A stretch of DNA of 64,000 nucleotides from Elymus sibiricus (GCA_039707655.1 CM077665.1:441501531-441565530), one strand, 5' to 3'. Numbered from the stretch's first letter, positions 22,320 to 33,406 are shown. Translations and numbers: made by a program. Notes: generated by a model from the sequence alone, not told the origin.

Positions 22320-25300
22320 ATGAGCCGGCAATGGATGTACGATGACCGATGCTCTCCCCAGTTCATTAATGGCGTGCATACTTTTCTGGTTGTGGCCGAG
22401 GCAAACAAGCGGGCAGATGGTTTTATGTATTGTCCATGTGCTGGCTGTAAGAATGATCGAAATTACTCTAACTCAAGAACCATTCACGTCCACCTGTTTG
22501 AGTCCGGTTTCATGTCCAGCTATAACTGTTGGACCAAGCACGGAGAAAGAGGGGTCCTAATGGAAGAGAATGAAGAAGAAGAGGATGACGACAGCTATCC
22601 TGGCCATGGGTTCCATGAATACGATGGTACAACAATGGGGGAAGAAGCTGAGCCGGCAATGCGGGAAGGAGCTGAAGAAGAGGCATCAGATGAGCCCGCT
22701 GATGATCTTGGTCGGGCCATTGCCAATGCAAAGAGAAACTGCACAAGTGAAAAGGAGAAGCTGAAGTTGCAGCGCATGTTAGAGGATCACAAGAAATTGT
22801 TTTACCCAAATTGCGAAGATGACAAGAAAAAGCTGGGTACCACACTAGAATTGCTGCAATGGAAGGCAGAGAATGGTGTATCTGACAAGGCATTTGAAAA
22901 GTTGCTGATAATGTTAAAGAAGAAGCTACCAAAGGACAACGAATTGCCCGAAAGTACGTACGAAGCAAAGAAGGCTGTCTGCCCTCTAGGATTAGAGGTG
23001 CAGAAGATACATGCATGCCCTAATGACTGCATCCTCTACCGCGGTGAGTACGAGGATTTGAATGCATGCCCGGTATGCTGTGCATTGCGCTATAAGATCG
23101 GCCACGATGACCCTGGTGATGTTGAGGGTGAGCGCCCCAGGAAGAAGATTCCTGCCAAGGTGATGTGGTATGCTCCTATAATACCACGGTTGAAATGTTT
23201 GGTCCAAAACAAAGAGCATGCCAAGTTGATGCGATGGCACAACGAAGACCGTAAGAAAGACGGGAAGTTGAGAGTACCCGCTGACGGATCGCAGTGGAGA
23301 AAAATCGAGAGAAAGTGGAAGGACTTTGCAAAGGATGCAAGGAACGTATGGTTTGGTTTAAGTGCAGATGGCATTAATCCTTTTGGGGAGCAGAACAGCA
23401 ATCATAGCACATGGCCTATGACTCTATGTATCTATAACCTTCCTCCTTGGTTGTGCATGAAGCGGAAGTTCATTATGATGCCAGTGCTCATCCAAGGCCC
23501 CAAGCAACCGGGCAACGACATTGATGTGTACCTAAGGCCATTAGTTGAAGAACTTTTACAGCTGTGGAATGGAAAAGGTGTACGTGCGTGGGATGAGAAA
23601 GAACAGGAGGAATTTGACCTACATGCGTTACTGTTTGTAACCATCAATGATTGGCCTGCTCTCAATAACCTTTTAGGACAGACAAACAAGGGATACCACG
23701 CATGCATGCACTGTTTAGATGATACCGACAATATATATTTGGATAAATGTAAGAAGAATGTGTACCTGGGGCATCGTCGATTTCTTCAGAGCAGGCATCC
23801 CGTAAGAAAGAAAGGCAAGCATTTCAAAGGTGAGGCAGATCACCGGAAGAAGCCTCGCCACCGTACTGGTGATGATATACTTGATATGGTCAAGGATTTA
23901 AAAGTAATCTTTGGAAAGGGTCCTGGCGGACAATCTGTTCCGAATGACGCTGACGGACGCGCACCCATGTGGAAGAAGAAATCTATATTTTGGGACCTAC
24001 CCTATTGGAAAGACCTACAGGTCCGCTCTGCAATCGACGTGATGCACGTGACAAAGAATCTTTGCGTAAACCTGCTAGGCTTCTTGGGCGTGTATGGGAA
24101 GACAAAAGATACACCGGAGGCACGGGAGGACCAGCAACGTATGCACGGAGAAGACGACATGGATCCAAAGCAGTTTCAGGGTCATGCCAGCTACGCTCTT
24201 ACCAAAGAAGAGAAGGAAATCTTCTTCGAATGCCTGCTCAGTATGAAGGTCCCATCTGGCTTCTCGTCGAATATAAAGGGAATAATAAATATGGCAGAGA
24301 AAAAGTTCTAGAACCTAAAGTCTCATGACTGCCACGTGATTATGACGCAACTGCTTCCGTTTGCATTGAGGGCGCTTCTACCGGAAAACGTTCGATTAGC
24401 CATTGTGAAGCTATGTGCATTCCTCAATGCAATCTCTCAAAAGGTAATCGATCCAGAAATCCTACCAAGGTTAGAGAATGATTTGATGCAATGTCTTGTC
24501 AGTTTTGAGTTGGTGTTCCCACCATCCTTCTTCAATATCATGACGCACGTCCTAGTTCACCTAGTCGAGGAGATTGCCATTCTGGGTCCTGTATTTCTAC
24601 ACAATATGTTCCCCTTTGAGAGGTTCATGGGAGTCTTAAAGAAATATGTTCATAATCGTGCTAGGCCAGAAGGAAGCATCTCCAAGGGCCATGAAACAGA
24701 GGAGGTCATTGATTTTTGTGTTGACTTTATTCCTGACATTAAGCCGATTGGTGTTCCTGAATCGCGGCATGAGGGCAGACTGGGTGGAAAAGGCACGCTA
24801 GGAAAGAATTCAGTAATATGCCGGGACGGGCATTCTTTGGCGCAAGCACACTACACAGTTCTACAAAGTTCTGCCTTGGTGGCTCCGTATATCGAGCAAC
24901 ACAAGAATATTCTACGCTCCAAACACCCGGAGCAGTCTGATGACTGGATTACACATGAACAAACGGTGACTTTTGCCGGTTGGTTGCAGACACGTCTCAT
25001 GCATGATGACACTGTTGCAGATGACCTGTACTTGCTGTCCAAGTTACCATCTTCGACTATATTGACTTTCAAAGGGTACGAGATAAATGGGAATACATTT
25101 TACACAATCGCCCAAGATAAAAAGAGCGTCAACCAAAACATTGGTGTCCGCTTTGATGCAGCAAACACCAATAGGCCAAAGGACACATATTATGGTTACA
25201 TAGAGGAGATATGGGAACTTGACTATGGACTTGGTTTGAAGGTCCCTTTGTTTCGGTGCAAATGGGTCAATCTGACAGGAGGCGGGGTAAAGGAAGACCC

Positions 25301-25679
25301 ACAGTACGGAATGACAACAGTGGATCTCAACAATCCTGGGTACACAGACGAACCATTCGTCCTAGCCAATGATGTGGTGCAGGTTTTCTATGTCAAGGAC
25401 ATGTCTACCAAGCCGAGAAAAAGAAAAGATAAGGAAGCGAATACATCATACGATGAGCCAAAGCGCCACATAGTTCTTTCAGGGAAAAGAAACATCGTGG
25501 GAGTGGAGGACAAGACAGACATGTCAGAAGATTATGAAAAGTTTCATGAAATTGCTCCCTTCAGAGTGAATGTTGACCCGAGCATCAAGTTAAACGATGA
25601 AGATTGTCCATGGTTACGACGCAAAGGGACACACGCGAAGAAAAAGTTTTATACCCAAAGATCCCACTCTGGGATGTGA
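22320..25679 (+). pseudogene. CACTA tnp2-type transposase, one internal stop
   Basis: A 1119-codon frame from MSRQWMYDDRC broken only by a TAG at 24309-24311, after which the same frame continues with the conserved KSHDCHVIMTQLLPFALR block. It has an N-terminal transposase-associated region with Cys residues (YCPCAGCKND), an acidic spacer, the tnp2 core (PCxxC-like segments, HACMHCLDD, LPYWKDLQVRSAIDVMHV) and C-terminal DUF4218/DUF4216-like parts (FPFERFMGVLKKYV, PLFRCKWVN). CAG to TAG would explain the stop. It would bind and cut the CACTA ends. Apart from the stop it looks full length. Confidence 0.9.
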
Positions 25680-25814
25680 CCGGCTTCTCTAGTTAGTTTC
25701 CGGACTTATATATCTGGAAAGTCCCACTTCGGACAAACCGGAGGGAATCTTTGTAATAGTAGTGTACTTATGTGTTTTGGCATTTGAAACGCGTCGAAAT
25801 ATTATGTCCAAAGC

Positions 25815-26765
25815 CACTTCATCAATTTTCAACCCTTTCTGACTTCATTTGCTATTTTTCATGCATTTACTGATTTTTTTGAGCTAAATGACCCTGAAAT
25901 TGAAAAGCACTACAAATGAACTCTGAAAAGGTTGAAAGTTGGCATGGTATCATCATTTCACCCACATAGCATGTGCTAAAAAGTTGAGAGGGTTACGGCA
26001 AAAACTGGATGCACTTCGTGTACAAAATGGACAATCTCTTTCGAAGTATCAGGGTTTCAGACGAAAACTCGTCTGTTACTAAGGCATTTCATTTTTTTAA
26101 ACTTATTTCAACTCCAGACTTTTTGTGTGTTCAGTATGCACCATTCGAAGCCACGCCAATCAATTTTCAACCCTTTCTGACTTCATTTGCTATTTTTCAT
26201 GCATTTACTGATTTTTTTGAGCTAAATGACCCTGAAATTGAAAAGCACTACAAATGAACTCTGAAAAGGTTGAAAGTTGGCATGGTATCATCATTTCACC
26301 CACATAGCATGTGCTAAAAAGTTGATAGGGTCACGGCAAAAACTGGATGCACTGCGTGTACAAAATGGACAATCTCTTTCGAAGTATCAGGGTTTCAGAC
26401 GAAAACTCGTCTGTTACTAAGGCATTTCATTTTTTTAAACTTATTTCAACTCCAGACTTTTTGTATGTTCAGTATGCACCATTCGAAGCCACGCCATCAA
26501 TTTTGAACCCTTTCTGACTTCATTCGCTATTTTCATGCATTTACTGATTTTTTTGAGCTAAATGACCCTGAAATTGAAAAGCACTACAAATGAACTCTGA
26601 AAAGGTTAAAAGTTGGCATGGTAACATCATTTCACCCACATAGAATGTGCTAAAAAGTTGAGAGGGTTACGGCAAAAACTGGATGCACTTCGTGTACAAA
26701 ATGGACAATCTCTTTCGAAGTATCAGGGTTTCAGACAAAAACTCGTCTGTTACTAAGGTATTTCA
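25815..26765. repeat. ~337-bp tandem repeat array downstream of tnp2
   Basis: Nearly identical units begin with AAACTGGATGCAC at about 26002, 26340 and 26676 (spacing 338 and 336 bp), with a partial unit before. About 2.8 copies in total. The unit is AT-rich, contains ACTCGTCTGTTACTAAGG and shows no conserved ORF. Confidence 0.9.
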
Positions 26766-27075
26766 TTTTTTAAATAACCTAAGAATTACCAAATTGAATA
26801 TAATGATAAAACACGCTAATATTAAACAGCAGAAAAAAGAATCACTGAAAAATCTACTTTTAAAATAAAGTTATTCACAAACTAGTGATTCACACAAATT
26901 TCAAATAATTCAAATTTAAACTATTCAAATTTGAAAAGTACTGGCACTAACAGAAAGTTTATAATTTTTTTTACCTAAAGCAAAAAGATTCACAAAGAAA
27001 CTCTAAATAAAGCAAAAAAGAACTCAGAAACAAAAGAAAATAAATAAAGTAAAAAAAACAGAAAAAAAATAAATT
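26766..27075. other. AT-rich spacer in CACTA
   Basis: A-rich non-coding sequence between the tandem array and the candidate small RNA. Nothing recognisable. Its many A-runs would terminate Pol III transcription coming from the right on the minus strand. Confidence 0.5.
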
Positions 27076-27228
27076 AAAAAAAAGCCCGCCTATTGGGCCG
27101 CCACGGCCTGCATACGACTAGAAACCCAATCTCTAGATGGGACAGGATGCAGGCCCGTACGGCCCAGTAGGCCCCACTGGGCGGCAGAGGTGTGGTAGGC
27201 CCAGTAGGCCTGCATTAGAGAGGAGCTC
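27076..27228 (-). ncRNA. Candidate Pol III small RNA (~150 nt) inside CACTA
   Basis: On the minus strand the sequence after the U6-type promoter would start near 27226 (placed about 25 nt after the TATA box) and end at the first T-run, T8 at 27076-27083. No run of four T occurs before it. The predicted RNA is GC-rich and can pair with itself: ATGCAGGCC near the 5' end with GGGCCTGCAT in the middle, CTGGGC with GCCCAG, and a second ATGCAGGCC near the 3' end that could compete. I do not recognise it as U6, U3 or any known RNA. It has no protein-coding signal. Confidence 0.4.
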
Positions 27229-27249
27229 GACACGGTAGCCGCGGCGGGG

Positions 27250-27293
27250 CTTATAAACCGGTGCGAGCTCCTCTCAACTAGCGAGGTGGGACT
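27250..27293 (-). promoter_or_regulatory. U6-type Pol III promoter: upstream sequence element and TATA
   Basis: On the minus strand, AGTCCCACCTCGC (27293-27281) matches the plant snRNA upstream sequence element (consensus RTCCCACATCG; wheat U6 genes carry the CCTCG variant). TTTATAAG (27257-27250) follows after exactly 23 bp, the spacing of Pol III rather than Pol II plant snRNA genes. A 12-bp inverted repeat GAGAGGAGCTCG / CGAGCTCCTCTC (27218-27229, 27264-27275) brackets the TATA. Confidence 0.6.
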
Positions 27294-27319
27294 AAACATT
27301 TCAATACAGGAAGCCAGGA

Positions 27320-27491
27320 CTTTAGTCGCGGTTGGTGCCACCAACCGCGACTAAAGGCCCCCCTTTAGTCCCGGTTGGAGCCACCAACCGCAACTAAAGG
27401 GGGTCACTTCCCGCCGCTTCGGCTGGTGAAATTCACCTTTAGTCCCGGTTGGTGGCTCCAACCGGGACTAAAGGCCTCCTTATATATATAC
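27320..27491 (+). promoter_or_regulatory. Internal palindrome cluster and TATA box of second CACTA transcription unit
   Basis: Three palindromes CTTTAGTC(C/G)CGGTTGG...CCAACCG(G/C)GACTAAAG at 27320-27356, 27363-27399 and 27437-27473 are followed at once by CTTATATATATACAAC (about 27479-27492), a strong TATA box. The downstream 27500-27850 is very GC-rich, like a 5' leader. The palindromes match the right subterminal type (GGTTGG), not the left type (GGTTCG). I infer the promoter of the Ulp1-like gene. Confidence 0.65.
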
Positions 27492-27844
27492 AACACTTCA
27501 AAAAATTTCAGTTCCTCTACTTTCTTCGACCTCTTCGACATCACCGCGCTGTCGCCGTCTCGCCTCCCCGACGCCGGAGCTCGTCGCCGCCCCCGACGCC
27601 GGCCGCCCGTGCCTCCTCGCGCCAATCCCCGACGCCACCCGCGCCCGCTCCTCCCTGAGCCCGGCCTGACGCCGCCCGGGACGCTGCCCGCGCCTGCTCC
27701 TCCGGCCCCGAGCTCCTCGCCGTCGCCGCCCCCGACTCGCCTCGCCTCGCCGTCGCCCCGTCACCCGCTGTGAGCTCCCCCACTCTCCCCCTCTCCCTCG
27801 CCCCCTGTGCCGCCATGGCGGCCGCCGGCCCCTCCCCGAGCCCC

Positions 27845-27868
27845 CACACACGCACACGTATATGCATG

Positions 27869-27899
<31 letters not shown>
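27845..27899. repeat. (AC)n microsatellite
   Basis: About 30 bp of uninterrupted CA repeat after an imperfect CACACGCACACG start, at the edge of the GC-rich leader. Confidence 0.9.
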
Positions 27900-27902
<3 letters not shown>

Positions 27903-28262
27903 ATGATTAGATGATTAGATGCAAGAATTTTGATGTATAGAAAAAAGTTAAGGAATTTTGACATTTGAGGAATTTTGACATAGATGCAAGAATTTTGACA
28001 TTTTTTTTTCACTAGATGATTAATTAGATGTATAGAAAAAAGTGATGGAATTTTGACATTTGAGGAATTTTTACATTTTGATCCAATATGTATAGAAATT
28101 AGTACATATATATGTATGAATACAATGTATAGAAAAAACTTGATGAATTTTGACATTTGATCCAATGTATAGCAATTAGTATTTGCAAAATTTATATATT
28201 TTAATGTTGTATTTGAAAAAGTTTGTTATGTATTTGCAATTAGTATATGTATGTATACAATC
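27900..28262. other. AT-rich intron-like sequence in CACTA
   Basis: It contains irregular repeats of TTTTGACATTTGA and GATGTATAGAAAAAA and no ORF with similarity. It probably lies in the long 5' region or intron of the Ulp1-like unit. Confidence 0.5.
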
Positions 28263-28806
28263 GATTCTCTTAGTCCTTTAAGGGATTTATCAAGAATGCC
28301 CCCATTATGGATGTGCACAAGTTGATCCAATTTTTTTCTGATCTCATGCATCTACCCTTCTATATGTCACGTTTTGTCTAGCTAGCTAGTGTCAAAGGAT
28401 TCAAGAAAACCATGGCTTCATCATTAGCCGGAAGTAACAGGCGCATGATGGTACAAAGCTTTTCAAAGTTGTTTTGGAACGGAGTTCTTGATAGAATAAT
28501 TAGTTTTTTTGTACGAAGTTCAGCAAAGGCCTTCCAAATAGCGATATTCGGAAGGCTCTTGCTGAACTTCATACCAAAAAGCTAATTATCCTATCCGGGA
28601 CTCCGTTCCAAAACAACTTTGGACAGCTTCGTACCATCATGCGCCTGTTACTTCCGGCTAATGATGAAGCCATGGTTTTCTTCCTTTGACACTAGCTAGA
28701 CAATGTGACATATAGAAGGGTAGATGAGATCAGGAAAAATATGGACCATTTTCTGCACACCCACAATGGCGCCATTTTGTTAAATCCCTTAAAGGTTAAG
28801 AGAATC
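28263..28806. repeat. Large inverted repeat (hairpin) carrying a SNF2-like gene fragment
   Basis: Arms 28263-28535 and 28550-28806 are reverse complements at roughly 85% identity, around a 14-nt loop. The right arm on the plus strand (28549-28689) and the left arm on the minus strand (from about 28545 leftward) encode the same ~45 residues, including KLIILSGTPFQNNF and IWKA, the Walker-region-adjacent motif of SNF2 ATPases; the style resembles CLASSY/DRD1 remodellers. The left arm has SRTPFQNNF. A transcript from the TATA at 27479 through the Ulp1-like gene would contain this hairpin. Confidence 0.85.
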
Positions 28807-28999
28807 CGTTAGGATTCTCAAGGTTCCTCGTATATAAGAAATCACAATCAAGCATTTAAAAAATGTTAAATTTGCATAGAATTTCTTCTCGGAGTCAACG
28901 ATGCCCGGCCCGCATCCTCATCGTTGACTCGTTCGCGACGACGTCCTGCTTCAGAGGGGCAACGTTCGGGACTGGGCTCCGCCGGGCTGGCACTAGGAG

Positions 29000-29335
29000 G
29001 TGCTACCTTCAGGGGCGCGCAGCTTGGTGAGGAACCTGGCCCCGGGTCCCGTCGTCAACCCGGAGCTACTTTGGCGGCGTTCCCGTGGGCCACTTTCGGT
29101 GCGGAGGCAGCCGGCCCCGCCGGAGGTGGTACGTCGCCGTGTCAGGGAGGAGGACGAGCACGTCCGTCGCTACATGGATGCGTCGGACGTCAGGTTCTTT
29201 AATACCTGGCAGGTTCTTCAGGGATCTCACCCGAGCTATGATCCTGTGATGGTTCCTTCTCTTTGGGTGTCCACCGCCCGCGCCTCAGGAACCGCGAGTG
29301 AACTAGATTCTTCGATAATATTCGATCTGTATTAG
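29000..29335 (+). CDS. Short ORF of unknown function in CACTA
   Basis: 111 codons, with NPELLWRR, a charged VVRRRVREEDEHVRRYMDA helix and SHPSYDPVMVPSLWVS. I recall this protein recurring in Triticeae repeats but know no domain. The surrounding 28880-29335 is GC-rich, unlike the AT-rich flanks, and the region may be an upstream exon or a captured piece. An overlapping frame at 28924-29202 is also open and Gly-rich. Confidence 0.4.
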   Translation: MLPSGARSLVRNLAPGPVVNPELLWRRSRGPLSVRRQPAPPEVVRRRVREEDEHVRRYMDASDVRFFNTWQVLQGSHPSYDPVMVPSLWVSTARASGTASELDSSIIFDLY

Positions 29336-29507
29336 CTAGTGATAATACTCGAGATGTATTCGAGATTATATTCGATGATGCATATTATATGAATTATTCG
29401 AGATGCATATTATGTACTATGATTTAGTTTTTCCTTATTGATTGCATGCATTCTAATTTGAATACTAAATTGTTTTATCTTTCTTCTGGATTAGTTAAAT
29501 AAAAGCT

Positions 29508-32500
29508 ATGGACAATACCGGCAGAGAAGGAGAAGAGGCTCTGTTCGACATCATACGCTCCTCCCCGAGCCCAGAGCATGAACCTGAAGAAGATGACGGC
29601 TCGCAATATCTGAACAATTCCGGTGAGGGTTGTATGATATTTGATGAAGACGAACGAATAGATGAAGGCGACGACAACGATGTTGACGAAGAAAATGTTC
29701 TTCAAATAACAAAGACCGGCGAGGTATATTTATTATATAAGCCATCCGGTGATCATTACATGTCTTAATTGATTTGTATGAATTAACGAATCGATCTTTC
29801 TTCTTTTAGGCCTCCGGATCGAGCAAATCTTCTACAAGCGACAGGGTAGTTCGAGGCCCGGCCAGAAAGTTGGATCCTGGCGTAAAGTTCAACATCGATT
29901 CCATCAAAACATCAACTGGCGAACCGCTTGAACCTAGGAAAAATGCGACCAAGTTCAAGAATCAATGCGGAGTTATTGTCAGGGACCAAATCCCGATCTC
30001 CGTTCAAGAATGGAAAAAGGCAGCAAAGGGAGATCGAGCAGGAGTTACTTGTGTCGACGAAAGAGCAAAAGATGTGCTTTGGACATCGCTCATGGAACAT
30101 TTCACCCTACCAGATAATTTGACAGATGCAGATCTGAAGAAAGTCAGAAACTATGCTCTTAAAAAGATGGCGATCGCATTCAACACCTTCAAGAAAAATG
30201 CATGGACTAAGTACGTCAAATCAAAAAAGAAGACTCCAGAATTCACGGGAGCACTAGTGAAGGCAAAAGATCACTGGAACGCTTTCGTGAAGTTCAAGGA
30301 ATCGGAAGAAGCTAAGGAACGGTCGAGAAAAAACAAGATTAATGCTGCGAAAAAGAAGTGGCACCATACTCTGGGGCCAGGTGGCTACCAGGTGGCCCTG
30401 CCTAAGTGGGATCAATCTGAGCAAAAGATGATTAGTGCAGGGGTCACTCCAGTTACATTGACATGGCCCCCCCAGGTGCAGGACATGGTTTTATGCGCAT
30501 GGGGGGAAGTTGGACCCAAAGACAGGGCTGGTTATGGTGAAGGCAAGTCTTAAAGAAGCGACAGACGAAATACTTATTGCAATAGAAGAAGCTTGAACGG
30601 GGGTGTTCACGCCCAACAGAGAGAAAGACGAGCTTACGCGCGCCCTGAAGAATCCTGAACACCCGGGAAGAACACGAGGCAAAGGCGTTGTTCCGTGGTT
30701 TGAGGGGTTTGCGGATTGGAACGACGACTATAGAAGCCGTGCGAGAAAGAAGATGCAGGAGGAGCAGAAGAAGAAGGAGGAAGCACTCCCCCTTGAAGGC
30801 CTAGAATCAAAGCACCTGGAGTTGGAACGATTTGTCAGGCGGCAGCAGGAGTAGATCGACTCACTCAGCCAGGAAAGGGCGTCTCAGCGGCAGCATGAGC
30901 AGATCGATCCAGCATTGGATAGCACCGTCCCATCTATGCCGAGAAGCAGCGTGGGTTCCGCCCCGGCCAATATCGATAATGCACTGCTAGCTAGCTACCC
31001 TGTGGATGATATCAAAGATAGGACTAACTGTGAGCTACACATGAAAGTGAAGAACTTATCCATGAAGGTGCCGGACGGCTATGCTTTAGCAAATCCCCCT
31101 GAAGCAACCTTCCATTGCAATCCCATTCCAACTGGCTATGCTCGTGTCGGGGTTGATGAAGTGATGTCAGGATTTCACGAGCTACAACTTGACATTGTTG
31201 GAGGTGACGAGGAGAGAACACTAGGAGAGGCCATACATCGTATCATTCTATGGAAAAAGGATTGCATCGTCTTTCCAAGGCCACCGACTCCTCCTCCTCC
31301 AAGTCCGCCGCCGCGGCAGTCGACTCCTCCTCCTCCAAGTCCGGCACGGCGTCAGCCAACTCCTCCTCCTCCAAGTCTGCCGGCACCGCGTCAGCCAACT
31401 CCTCCTCCTCCAAGTCCGCCGGCACCGCGTCAGCCGACTCCTCCTCCAAGTCCGGCACCGCGTCTGCCGTCTCCGCCGACTCAGCGTGCTCCGTCGCCTA
31501 AGCAACAGCGGAAGAGAAAGGCCGCAGCTACGACGGCTAGCGGTACAGCAGGCAAGAATTTCAAATATGGTCCAAGCCTCAAGCCTCTTCCGAAGTTGTC
31601 TTACCACCTGACTAAGGAGGAACTCAACACCGTAGTGGATGCCCAATTGAAGGCCCATTTTGGACCGAAACAGCCCCCGTCGCCAAAGGAGAAAGTACCT
31701 GAGCATGTCTCACAACACTTTATTGATATGGCTCGACCGGCTGACAATCAGAAGGACTCCGACTATGTGCGGTCTATCAAGAAGTCATATTTAGCAGGAC
31801 AAAAGGAGTCGAGCTCGAGCTCGAGCAAAGCAGTTGGCAAAAAAAAGCGGGAAAACTGTTCCCCAGCTGGGAGAACAGGCAGTGCAATCGATCCCCCCGC
31901 TCATTGTACAAACACCTGTGAGTACCGCCGATCGGCTGGTAATAACCGACGATCATAAAAGGCAGGATAAAGAGGCCGGTGTCACTGTTGAACAACTCCT
32001 AGGCCTTGAGGAAATCCCCAGGATTACAGAGGAGGAAGTAAAATACCAATATGTCCGCGGCAAACCCCTGGTCAAGCCTGACGATGTCAAGCTTCTACCA
32101 ACGAGATTGTACAATTTGAATACGTGGTACATGCAAGAAACAGCAAATACCAATCAAGAGTCCCTCATGGTGAAAGTTAAGAGAAAGCATTACTTCCATA
32201 AAAAAGATTTGTGGATTCATTATTCAGAGTTGTTTCAGTTATTCAATCAAGACACACTCGACAAATCTATCGTCAGTTGCTATTGTCTGTAAGTGATTTC
32301 TTTCTGTAATTTAAGTCTGTAGCTAGCTAGCTGTCCTCTCGTTCATTACCTGTAATTATCCTCACTATATTCTTTTCTGTGGTATTATGCAGAATGAAGA
32401 TGTATGAAATGAAAAAAGCTGGACGCTATGGCATTGGGTTCATTGACCCAAATACGGTTAATCAAGCGATATGGGAAGATGAATATTCGAGAAAAGACAG

Positions 32501-33406
32501 AGAGATTCCTGCTAGAGTTTTTGAAGCAACTAAACACCCAACCAGAAATACTACTTCCTTACAACTTCGGGTGAGTGTTACTATATCTTGTACTACAAAT
32601 TCTATTTTTGCTTACTAGATGTTAATAAGTGTAGTTGATGAGTTATGCACATGCCCGCTTAATTATACAAAACGTGTGCGCATGCAGTTACCACTGGATC
32701 TTGTTAATCATTGAAGTTGACAAGGGAAAAGTTGAAGTACTGGACTCACTATATAAGAATCCATCCGAATACGCAACCGTGAGGGGGATGGTCGACTAGT
32801 AATTTCAATCATTATCGCACTATGTCGGCCTCTTTACTTCATTTCCTGATATCAACTAGTTAATAAATCCTTTATTCATTTTCTTTGCCGGCGGGCAGGG
32901 CTTGGGCCAAGTTCGTCAAACTGGTCCCAGGCGACTGGGAACAAAAGCTGACATGGGTGCGACCCAAGGTAATTAAGTAGTACTAGCTAGCTACGTCCGT
33001 GCATCTCTTTAATTCTAGTTTCAATACCATTATCATGCTTGATTAATTATTACCTGATTGAATTTTATTCTCGTAAAGTGCATGAGGCAGGAGCAGGGGA
33101 ATAGTTTATGCGCATACTACGTTTGCGAGAACATTCGCATGATCACGTCTGAAAGGAGCAGAAACGAAAGAAATCTTTGGGTACGGTTGCCAGAACACTA
33201 TCCATAATTTTTTTATCATGATCTACCTAATATATATACACACAACTAATATATTCATCTTGATCTCCTTCTTATAGCTGACGGAGATGCGGGTCCAGCT
33301 CCTACCAACGGCTCGCGTACGAGCAATTCAAGAGGAAATAGCTGGATTTCTGGTCGACCAGTTCATAGATCCCAAAGGAGAATACCATTACAAGATCAAG
33401 CAGTAA
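29508..33406 (+). pseudogene. CACTA second gene with Ulp1-like (C48) cysteine protease domain
   Basis: Exons inferred at 29508-29723, 29810-32288, 32393-32570, 32688-about 32797, about 32900-32968, about 33079-33180 and about 33280-33406 with GT-AG introns. Exon 2 holds a Lys-rich domain, a Pro/Ser repeat tract and an acidic C-terminal part. The last exons carry a C48-like catalytic set: His in HWILLII, Asp in VEVLDSL and Gln/Cys in QEQGNSLCAYYVCENI. Similar SUMO-protease-like proteins occur in plant CACTA and MULE elements; the role is unknown. Damage: frameshifts near 30490, in the A8 run at 31839-31846 and near 32545, TGA near 30594 (CGA origin likely) and TAG near 30852 (CAG). Confidence 0.75.
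31279..31490 (+). repeat. Proline-rich coding minisatellite in Ulp1-like gene
   Basis: About five imperfect units of 36-45 bp built from CTCCTCCTCCAAGTCCG and GCGTCAGCC. The gene frame reads PTPPPPSPPAPRQ repeats. Because unit lengths are multiples of three, several other frames are open too, giving Ser/Lys- or Glu/Asp-rich shadows. Confidence 0.9.

Noticed and set aside
22257..25679. Two separate transposase genes, one ending at 24311 and one starting at 24336
   Set aside because: Both are in one frame and the conserved KSHDCHV block bridges the TAG, so it is one gene with a nonsense mutation.
27498..27899. Minus-strand Arg/Gly-rich ORFs over the GC-rich leader
   Set aside because: They arise from GC-rich, stop-poor sequence and the AC repeat; no similarity, and they run against the inferred transcription unit.
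31243..31706. Minus-strand Glu/Leu-rich and Arg-rich ORFs over the proline repeat
   Set aside because: They are shadows of the minisatellite; the plus strand gives the frame consistent with the flanking exons.
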